NCBI GenBank assembly: GCA_039621445.1
Contig: CP154956.1
Coordinates: forward strand, 11,097,443-11,161,442
Direction: 5' to 3'
Source: Euglena gracilis
Lineage: Eukaryota; Euglenida; Euglenophyceae; Euglenales
DNA length: 64,000 nucleotides
Shown here: piece after piece, positions 39,678 through 50,835 of the stretch
How positions within the stretch are numbered: position 1 is the first letter of the stretch
Layout of the letters: the number at the start of each line of letters is the position of its first letter
The notes under the pieces: generated by a model
Database searches by the model: none
Seen by the model: only the letters and a program-made list of their open reading frames with translations
What the model was told of the DNA's origin: nothing
Program-made: the position numbers and the translations under genes

Positions 39678-42600
39678 CCGGATCGGAGGGACAGACCCCG
39701 TCGTCTGTCTCGCCAGATGATGAACCCCCCTTTCAGCACAGACCAAGCTAGTTCCCCTGGACCAAGTAGATTCTCCGGGGAGGGGGGGGGGGTAGTGGCT
39801 TTTTTTAAAGGAAAAAAAAGGCTGCCTTCCCGCATGTCCAAGACAATGAATTCATTTCTGGACCCCTGGGGTGTCTGGGCACTTGTCTCGGGCCCAAAAC
39901 CACCATTACCCCCCCACCAGGGGTTTTTTTAAGACCGGGGGGGGGGAGGGGGGTCCGGGGGACCCACAAAAAATGGCCGAAAAATCGCGAAAACTGCTAA
40001 AAATAGAATTTTTTCGGCGCCTGCGGCGCCGAAAAGTATATCCACCCCCCGCCGGCGGCCACCCCCCCCCCCGGGGCGGAGCGGGTCCGGCGGACCCACC
40101 CACCCTACCCCTCCCCCTCCCCCCCCCGGGGGGTCCAAACTTAAAAAAAATCCCTGCCCCCCACCCACAAACCCAAACCCCACCCGAAATCAGCCAAAGC
40201 CCCTTGAAAAATTACAACCTTTGGCCAGGCAAAATTCACCCCCCTCAGGGGAGGGGGATCGAGTCTCCTCAACCCCTCCCTGGCTGGGGGGGGGTCACAA
40301 AAGCTTTAAAATAATATGCTCAATGTTCTGGGAATGGCAGGGGGGGGTCAACGACATTGTGCCAATGGACCAATTGGGACAACCTTTTACACAAGTTTGG
40401 TGCTGTTTGGACCAAATATCGGGACAAGGAGTTCAGTATCGGATCTGGTCATAATCTCAAGTTTTATCTGAAGATTTCCCAGGGGGTGGCTTGCTGAGGC
40501 CATTCCCGTTTTAAAAAAATTCTGCGCCACAATGGGATTTCAACCTTTACTTGTCTTCGACCACTCACATAAATGCCCGACGCTTGAATTGCCTGACACT
40601 TCCCAAAATAATTGTTTGATTTTTTCCCTTTCACACAACAATTTTACAGTAAGAAAATTCGGAGAGAGTTTGGGCAGTGGGGGGGCCTGCTCAGGATGTC
40701 CACCACCTGCTTGTTGGGCTGCACGAGCACCACCTGGATCCCCCGCTTGTGGTGGTCGTCCACCATTCCCTTCAGGTAGTGGATGGCGGCGCTGGGGGCA
40801 GGCCAACGCTGGGGAATGCCCCGGACTTGGAATCCGATTCGAAGGGGCTTCGGTGGTTTGGGAAACGGTCTCCAGACAGGGAGGTATCAGCACACTTGGC
40901 CACCCCCCTGTGTCCAACGACCGGCGACCTCTGTCCTCTGACCGGGGGGGGGGGTCGATGGACATGGGGGTCAAAAACCAAAGGTTGGGAGGTACCTGGG
41001 ACCCTACCCCACAAAAAAAAATCAAATTTCCAAAATTATTTGAATGTGGAGAATTTTCAGAGCCGCACTATCATTTCTTATTCAAAATTCACAAATTCAA
41101 ATTCAGCCGTTATTAAAATGAGCGTTGTCCATCCGCAGCACAACCACTGTCCTACGCAGCACCACAATTCTCCATACAACCCCTCCCCTGGGAAACTCTC
41201 TTCTGAGCCCTCTGCGCTTGTTACCCGTCTCCCTCCCTTGTTCCGCCGGCTGACGGTCAAAACTGTATGTTTCCTGAGTTGAAAACTGCAATTATATTTT
41301 CCAGGCTTCAGTTCACAGATCATCCAAAAAAAATCCCCTTCAAATTCTTCGTGTCACCGGGGCAGGGGGTTTTTTAAGACTGGGGGAGGTTGGCACCCAC
41401 CCTGGGGTGGGGCCCCCCAGGGGGGTCCCGGGGGACCCACCCACTTTGCCTGAAAATGGCCAAAAATGCTAAAAATTACACCTTTTTCAAAAATTTTCGG
41501 CGCCTTCGACCAGCCCCTACCCCCCCCCCTGGGGGGAGGGGGTCCAAGGGACCCACCCGGGGGAGGGGGTCCAAGACTAAAAAAAAACCCTGCACCGGGG
41601 GTAATGTTTTAAATGTGGGAAATAAGGCTCAAAATACACACCAATGGCGCAAAATGGGAAAAAAAATGTTAAGACTCCTCCAGTTGTCCAATTGTAAAGT
41701 CCCCTCCAGCAGAAATGTGCACATTTTCGACACCAATTTTCCAGCAGTTTTCCGCAATTTTTCGAAGCCCCCATCAATTCCCCCCCTGCGCTTCTCGCCA
41801 GGTTGAAAATTCGGCCAAAACCTCTGAAAAGGTGTCCTCTGACCGGGGGGGGGGGGGTCGTTGACATAGGCGGGTCATTGGACAAATGGGGGGGGGGGGT
41901 AGGGAACAGGTTCCTATAAGAGCAGGTCAGCGAGTTCAGAGGCAGGAGACTGTTTTCCCAGGCAGGTTTAAGTCAATCAGAGGGGGAAAACAATTTTATA
42001 AAAGCCCAGAAACATGATTTTTTGTAATTTTGGGAACATGACATGGATTCTATTGGGCAAAAAACCCCGAAACAGCGAAAAATTGATACAAATTTAGTCT
42101 CACAGGAAATCTGCTCTAAGCTGAGGAATTTTTCTAAGCCGGAATTATTTCCCAGCAGAAACCCAACAACCACACAACAGCCTGCAAACATTGCCCAAAT
42201 TAGCAAATTTTGGCAATTTTTGCAAAACTGCAAGAAATTAGCAAAATGGCACTTACGTTCCCTTGTGAACCATTCAAGGAATGGCCGGGGCTCACTCCAC
42301 CTTCGATCTCAGGTTCATGCGGAAAAAAATGCGGAAAAAGAAAAAAAACTGTGGGAAAACTGCGGAAAACTGTACAAATGGTGGATATTGCGGAAAATTG
42401 CGGGAAAATTGTGGATATCAATCCCCCCTGCGAAGCGCTGGCACGTAAAATTTTGCACCCAAATTCCCAGGAAGGGGGGGGGGTACACGCACTGGGGGGG
42501 GGAGGTTATTGTCCTTTTCGAAAAAAAAATGAAAAAAAAAGTGGAAATGGGCAGCCAACTCCCAATCTGATCCATCGATCACGGACACCCCAGACAGGTC

Positions 42601-45600
42601 GAATATGAGGAAATTGATCTTCCTGCCGCACACCGCAGCACGTGTCTCCAAATAGTTGAGTGGCGCCAGGGAAGCACACCAAGGGAAACACACCCCCAAC
42701 AAATCGTTTTGGGAGATTGGCTGTCAGAGGCTGGGGTTGGCCAGGCACGCCAAGCCCAGGGAATGATCACAAAAGGAAACAAAACCCAAACCCATTGGGG
42801 GTCCCCTGAACATGGTTCGGAGCGGGTTCGTGTTGGCGAAGTAGATGGGGGCGTCGACGCGGACGATGAGGCAGTCGTTGATCTCCTCCGCGTTAGGAAA
42901 CTGCTTCACGTTACTGCAGCGCCCATGCCTACCAACGCCCCCCTGTCTGGGAGCTCAGGCAAACATCTATTTTAGCTAGACCAACCAAAGGAGCCAAAAT
43001 GCATTTAAGGGGGGATGGGAGGGCGGCACCTGAAACTGGACAATTGCCCAAAAACTACAGCATTGGGGAAAAATAAGCATCTGACAACCCCCCTAAACCG
43101 CTGAAAATACCCCAAAACACCATTTTGGAGCACTTCCCCCCCCAAAAAAATTTGTCTAGACCCCAACAATAAGGCTGGCTTCCTGCTGGGGGGATTTTTT
43201 TGAATTCAAATTAAATCCAATTTGAAATTTAATGAAATTAATAAAATTCAATTTAATCAAATTCAATTTTTGGCTGCAGCCGTAACCTACCACAGAATCC
43301 CTTGGTGCTGATTTTTTTTTTTAAAAAAAAACCCTGTTTTAGAGGGATAAAGATAAGAGGGATGAAGATAAAGCCTGACAAAAATATTGTGTTGGAACAA
43401 AGATGGAACAATCCAAAGAAAAATAGCACACAGACGCTCACTGGCATAAGCATGGGTGCCGTTGCGGTAAACCTGGGTTTCTGGGACGTTACCCAGGATG
43501 GTAACCTGGTGAAGGAGAATAACAGAATAAAGGCACCCAAATGCAATTTCAAAAAGCCTCCCCATGCATAGCTGACATGGATATGACATGGAGCCTTCAC
43601 ACACATAGCTAAACGTACATGCTGGTGCATGTTGTTGAGGCCCCATTCACTCATTCAACTCATTACCTGCCTTCACAATTTGCAGCGCCACTTTGCAGGT
43701 CGAATACTGCTTGTTGATGTGCATCCGGGAGACAATGCACACCTGGGGGAAAGCAGAGTACAAGATGACAATGCCCATGGACAGCCCAACTGCGACGCAC
43801 AGCCCCTTACAGGGCTGTGGTGCGATTCTGGAGCGACTTTGAGGGGGAAAACTTAAACACAGGAAGATGAGAACCGCAAGAGCAAAAAAAAAAAACTGCA
43901 AAAGAATAACAGCAGGAAGATTGGATGTAATATGAAAAATGCTATCCATGCAACTTGAAAAATCGCGCAGGTGGCATTATGACTGTTCCCTTGCTGCGTG
44001 TCCTGTGGATGAGGAAACCATTAATACAGCTTGGCATTTTTCGGCTTTTTGTGTCCTGGGTTTTTCTAGCTTTTGAGAAACGTTGAGGCATTCGACAAGG
44101 AAAATGAGGCAAAGCTGCCCAGCCCCGCGCTTCCATTAAGGGGAGGGTCGGATCTGGGTGCCTCGGAGGACCTGCCCAGGCAGGCACAACCCCCCCTCCC
44201 CGGGTGGGGTTCGACACCGCCTTAAAATTCAGCGCAAACGAGATGTGAAATGCATAAAACCAGAACTTTTGGCCATTTGCGACCAACAAAATCCCCCCTC
44301 CAACCTTTGGTCATTTGCAACCAACAAATACCCCCCCCCCCCCCGTAGGCACCCCCTGATACCTGGGGTTTTCTCAAAGACCGGGGGGAGGGGGTCCCCA
44401 CAGCCCGGCTTGAAAAAGGTGCTGGCTGGACCCCCTGGGGAACCCAGCCGGCTGGGGTCCAGCCAGCTGGGAGCTGGACATGGCGCGTACCAAGAAAAAA
44501 ATGCCCCCCAAAAACACGAATCAGCTGGGTTGGCACTTTTCAGCCAAAATTTGGAGGTGAAGACTCAAAAACCAACAAAAAAAATGCCACTTTGGCAATT
44601 TTTGAACCGTGTTCCCAAAAATATCGGTGCATTTGCGTCGCTTTTTTTTTTCCAGTCCAGCCCGGCTTTGCCGGGTCGGCCCGAACTTTATTTCAGTGGA
44701 CCCCTGTGGGGGGCAGGCTGCTTTTTACCAACCCGGGGGGGGGGGGTCCAGAGTGCCTTTGAGTGCCCCGACCCCCCCCCCCCTGGGGTGGGGTCGGCAC
44801 CCGACTAAAATACGACCTGGAGGGGGTCCTGTCCGCAGGACTGTACGGGGAGGCCGGGTGTGGGGGGGTCGACCCCCACCACAGCATTTTCACAGATTTT
44901 TTTTTAAACAAATCCACCCGGTCAAAAGCGCTGGGAAAAATTTTTGGGGTCGAAAATTGGAAAATTGGCTCCCGGAAATACGGGAGGTGGTACCCACCGG
45001 GGGGGGGGGGGGGCGTGGGGGTTGACCCCCCACCCATCACCCTGGCTGTTTGGTCGATTCCCGTTTTGCCCTTGGGGTCCGCAGCCCGGCTAGGAGGTGC
45101 TGACTGGGAGAAGGAGGGGAGGATGATTTTGTGGTGTAAAATGTGGCAAAAGCAATGGCTGATTTGGCTCAAACATGGGAGAATGGCCAACAATAACTAA
45201 GAAAAAGCCCCCCAAAAATGACTAAAAATGGCCCCAGAATTGTTGCCATTTTCAGCAACAATTCTGGGGGCGAAGATGGCCCCAGAATGCAAAAAAAAAA
45301 AAACAGCAATAAAATATGTGGCAACAGGCAAATATGCGCAAAGATGCGAATATCTACCTCGCTTTCTGTCAAATAAAAATGCGAAAAAAATACACACAAA
45401 ACACCGGCGAATGAGATTCCACTTCGCCCTGGGCCCCACTCCACACCGAGCATCATGACGCAGATGCATGTAGTGACAAACACGAGGCAGTCGAACTTGT
45501 TGACCTTGTACAGGAAGAAGAACTCCCACCCGCAGGGTGCCAAGCGAGAGCCTGCGACCAGAATCGGCTGGCGCAAAATCCCGGGCAAACTTTTTTCGAC

Positions 45601-48600
45601 CTCAATTCCAAGGGGAGGGGGTTGCAGGGCTCTAAATGCTGAGGAGGGAGTGGGGTCAGGGTTTGCATAAATCAGGAAGGGGTCCGAACCTCCTTGGCGG
45701 GGGGGGGGGAGGAGAACCCAATGGGTTCCGACGGCCAAAAAAAAATCCCCCTTCCACAACAGCCCTCACTTAATACCCTGCCCGCCAGTTGAACAGCGCA
45801 GGCATGGAGGCAATGATGATGGCCGCCATGGCGTTGAGAGGGAGGCAATGGGCCCATGCATTTATGTCGTACGTGCATTTGCGAGTGCACATACGCCCCC
45901 CTCCTCTGGGGGGGGGGGCGAACCAACCAACCCAAAACTCACCCAAAATGAGTCGAAACCCTTGAAAAAAATTCCAGCCCACCACATGGCGCACCCCATC
46001 CCCAACCCACGCACCCAATCTCAACTTGTCTTGTGTAACCCTTATCTCATATGGCAATTCCCTGCCACCACACTGGCCATGGGGTGGTGTGTGCTTGGTC
46101 ATGGGTGTTCAAGGCACTCGGACACCCCCCTCCCCTCCCCCGGCCACGGGGTTGGTCAAATTCGGCCAAAACCCAAAGGGAGTTCCCCTCCCCAGGCTTC
46201 TTTTTAAAGACCAGGTGGGGGGTCACCCCCACCCACTGGGTCTCATTATGGGATGTGCATTATGGGAACACTTTGAGGCATGAGTCAGAATGTGCCCAGG
46301 CGGTATGTGAACAATCCTGTCAAGCACAACAGCACCAGCATCATGCAGAGGGCTGTAACTGAGCTCAGGGCACCTGTGTCCAACCTGGACGCCCAACACC
46401 TTGGTAAAGCAGAAACCCCCAGGCAGTTGTCTGTTGTGTGGCAAGTTGGACAGCACAACCCCAGGGGGAGGCCGTTACCTGGTAAATTTCTCGCCCCTGC
46501 TGGAGGAGGTACTGGATTTCGGCATATTTCAATCCCGAAATCTCCTGAGGATTCATTCTTGGCCTCGTTTAATAGGGGGGAAAGATCATCCCCCGGGACC
46601 ATGCCCTTGGATCCAGAAACGCCTGCGTCGCCTTTAAAATCACCGATGGTGTCCGGTTGACCATGCCAATACATTCAGCAACTGCATCCTCCACAGTTAC
46701 TCATGGCCCAACAAACAGCTGAAATAGCTTGGAATGAATAAATTTAAGTAGCCGGAAATGGCCCCCAAAATGGCAAAAAAAATCACCAAATAACCAAAAT
46801 GGTGATTCTCCCTTCCATAAACCAACCCTCCCCCCAAATGTAAGAAACCCCTCGCTATAAGAAACCCCCAAATATAAGAAACCCTTTGGCCGATTTTCAG
46901 CCGACACCAAAATATAAGAAACCCCCAAATATAAGAAACCCCTAGGCTGTTGGACGCAAATCCATATTTAAGGAACCCCTGATTCCTTGCGAAGATTTCT
47001 TTCACCATCATCACTCCCAGATTCAGAAATAACACTCTACCACTTTCTTCTGGACTGATGGAATGATCCGATTCAAAAATAACACTCTACCACTTTCTTC
47101 TGGACTGATGGAATGATCCGATTCGCATAAACACGCTCCAGGGCCTGAGAAGCCATTAGACATGAAGAAAATCCGACACGCTGCGGTCACATGTAATTAA
47201 TTACACGAAGGAACCGAAGGAAGAAAAAGTTCCATTTATAAGAAACCCTTGGGGCCTGCCTTCGACACCCAAATATAAGAAACCCCCAAATATAAGAAAA
47301 ACCCTTTGGGCCGATCGGCCGACACCCAAATATAAGAAACAGGTTTCTTATATTTGTAGGGGGTTACGCATATTGGCCCAAATCAGCCCCAAACACCCCA
47401 AATTGGCAGAAATTGATTCAACATGACCAAAAATAATACAACCTGAGATGTGGCTCACAAATACGAAATATGGGTTTGATCAGGGATTTGTGCTTATCCT
47501 TTTTTGGGAGGTCAAATTCTTATCCGTAGTTATCCGCAGTTATCCGTAGTTATCCGTAGTTATCCTTATTTGCTAAAATACCCTTCCTGACAGGGGATAT
47601 CCATCTAGAAATGGCTGCAAATGAAAAGGTGAAGAGAGTTGATCATCATAAACCTCAGGAATGCCTAAAATTTGTGAAATATGACAATCTAAACAGAAAA
47701 CGACAAGCATCCAAGGGCAGATGGAAACAACACTGTCCGGTGTGGGTTTTTTAATCTTTCATCCACCGTTCTTCACAACAACCGTTGCAGAACATACCAC
47801 CGGCTGCCGGAGGTTAGACGACATCTTCTGTCGGCTTTAACATCAATGACGCCGGCCAAACTGAAAGCAGCCCATCTCTTTATAGGATGCACGCTGCCAA
47901 ATGCAAAATTGTAGCAAAAAAAAAGCTGAAGAAAAGGGCTGCTTGAAAGACCGTTCAATCACTGCACTAGAGACAGGAAAATAGACATGAAAAACAGCCT
48001 CAGAAAGGGCGGGCTCACGTTGAGCCCAGAAAGGCCCAATGCCTCGTCAAAAAATTTTGCTTATCCGTAGTTATCCGTAGTTATCCGTAGTTATCCTTAT
48101 TTGGACTTTTGGGCTCATCCGTAGTTATCCGTAGTTATCCGTTTTTATCCGTATTTGGGGGTTTCGGGCTTATCCGTAGTTATCCGTAGTAATCCATTTC
48201 AGGATAAGCACAAATCCCTGGTTTGATCCTCAAAATATGCAAAAAAAATGAGAATATTGCCCCGCATCACCCAGGTGGAAAACAAGCGGTTTTTAAACAG
48301 CCCTTGGGTGGTGCATATTGTTGCATCTTTTTTATATTTTTTATAGGAAAAAGTCCACTTGCAAGGTGCACGAGTGAATTTCATGAGGTTTCTGCGGGCC
48401 TCAACCAAGGTCCCGGGAAATTGTGATTGGCTCTAGGTCAAAAATTGACAGGATGGTCATGATTGGGGTGCCCTGCACATGCCAGCCAGCTGGGACTTGG
48501 CCCCTTGGGCATGGGTCAGGGAGCTGCGGGAGAATGACCCGGTGGTGGTGTAGCAGTTGAAGCGCAGCCAGGGGTTGGGGGTCAATTAATTGGTGGAGAG

Positions 48601-49957
48601 CTGCCAGGTCTGGGTAGAAGGGGAAGCAGGCAAAAAATTTCCTACCCCACTGAAGCACAAACATCTGAAAATTTGTGTTGGAGAGCGGTGGGGGCAGACT
48701 TCAATTTTGTGTGCTGCGGCGAAGCTTGCCGCGGCGCAAATTCTTTTTTCCGCGGCGCACAATTAAATTTTTGCCGCGGCACACCCGCAAACGCATTTGA
48801 AACGCTGCCGCGGCGCATCAACCCGCGGTGCACCAATGACATTCCCACGGCACATGCATTGTGCACGCAGCGCTGCCGCGGCGCACAGAAAGAAACCTTC
48901 CGCGGCATACGCGGTCGCAAAATTTCCGGTGCCGCGGCGCACGCGGCGCAGAAAATTTTTTTCCGCGCACTAAATGAAAGTCTGGGGGGGGGGCACAGTC
49001 ACCCAGGAACCTCCCTCGCGTCCGCCCAAAGGATGCCAATTTGTCTTCCACCCGTCTTGTTTACATCATCATCACATCCATTTTGTTTTGTGTTTGTGTC
49101 TGTTTTGGTTTGTTATGGTGACAACAAATTCGACGATGTCTCTCGGTCAGTCCACACCACTCCTCGTCTCCGCACGTCCTGTTCCAGAATTGGTTTCCGA
49201 CCCCTACTCCTTCACCCTGAGGAATGTGTGCTCGCCGGGGAATCCTCAGAGGGGCTTTTTCAAGACCAGGGGGGCCCGGTGGGGAGGGGGGTCCCGGGGG
49301 ACCACTCACTTCTCCCTGAAAATGGCAAAAAATCGCGAAAATGCCAAAAATAGACCTTTTCAAAACTCTTCGGCACGGAAAAGTATATCCCCCAGGGGGG
49401 GGGGGCGGCCGGACCCACCCACTCTACCCCCAGGGTTCGATATAAGGACAGGTGGGGGGGTGGTCCGGACCCCCCCCCCTGCGGGCCAGGAGGGGGGGGA
49501 GTGGGGGGGGACACCCCCCCACCTAAACAGTTGCGCGGTCAGGGTGACCGAAAATTTTTGACCCCCCAAAACGACCAAAAGTGCCATTTTGGGCACTTTT
49601 TGGGCAAAAATGTGTCAAAAATGCAAAAAGTTTTCGGCGCAAAGCGCCGGAGGAAAAAATTGACCCTTTTGGGGGGGGTCCCGGGTACCCCCCGAGGGTC
49701 GGTCCAGACCCCCTGGCAGGTGGGGGGGGGGGTGGTCCGGACCCCCCCTGGCGGGCAGGGGGGGGGGGAGTGGGGGGGGACACCTCCCCACCTAAACCAT
49801 GCACACCCTCCTTATATCAAACCCTGCTCTACCCCCCGGGGGGTCAAAGACAAAGAAATCCCTGAATCCTCTACTGTCTGTATGCCAAACCTGTCCTCAT
49901 AAGCTAAGATATACATATATATATATAGATATATAGATAGATAGATAGATAGATAGG

Positions 49958-50001
<44 letters not shown>

Positions 50002-50096
50002 GATAGGTAGAGATAGATAGAGATAGATATATATTCTCTCTCTAGATATAGATATATATATATAGATATATAGATATATATATATATCTATATATA

Positions 50097-50173
<77 letters not shown>

Positions 50174-50739
50174 AGACTAACTCACTGCCCCCCCCCCCGG
50201 GGGGGAGGGCCAGTAGTTTAACCTGGTCCCACTTCTTTCACCAACTCCAAATTTTGTTTTTCGCGCCCCGACGCGCCGTATTTCCGCTGGTTCCGGGATC
50301 GGGGCTGGGGTTAAAAATAAGGAGTAGGGTTAGGGTTACGATTTAGGGCAAAAGTTAGGCCGAAATAGGGTCGGAAGTAACATAGAAGAATTGACCGGAA
50401 ATTCCTCCAAGATTCGGCCGAAATCCGGTCCAACCGCCAAAGTTTCCCCATCCCCAACCCTTCACCCAAACCCTAACCCTAATCCAGAAACCTAACCCTA
50501 ACCCTAATCCTGAAAATAACCCCATAATAAAAAAAAAAAAAAAAAAAAGTTACCGGCAATAGATCGGTTTCCCCAGGGAAACCAAGGGGAGGTCCCAGTA
50601 ATTTTACCTGGGAGGCCGAAATCCCCGGTAGGTACAACTACTGGGCCCCCCTGGGGGGGGGGCAGTGAGTTAGTCTTGCCATATATGTATATATATGTAT
50701 ATATACATATATATCTATATCTATATATATATATATATC

Positions 50740-50772
<33 letters not shown>

Positions 50773-50777
50773 CTATA

Positions 50778-50835
<58 letters not shown>

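Larger units (their letters stand above)
46361..48478. other. intron g-h with satellite arrays
   Basis: 2.1 kb. Ends carry a 9-bp inverted repeat CAGGGCACC. Inside are arrays of CCCAAATATAAGAAAC and TTATCCGTAG and a 50-bp tandem duplication, listed separately. Confidence 0.7.

Noticed and set aside
46850-48205. CRISPR array
   Set aside because: The repeats are tandem or irregularly spaced minisatellites in a eukaryotic intron, with no uniform spacers and no cas genes.
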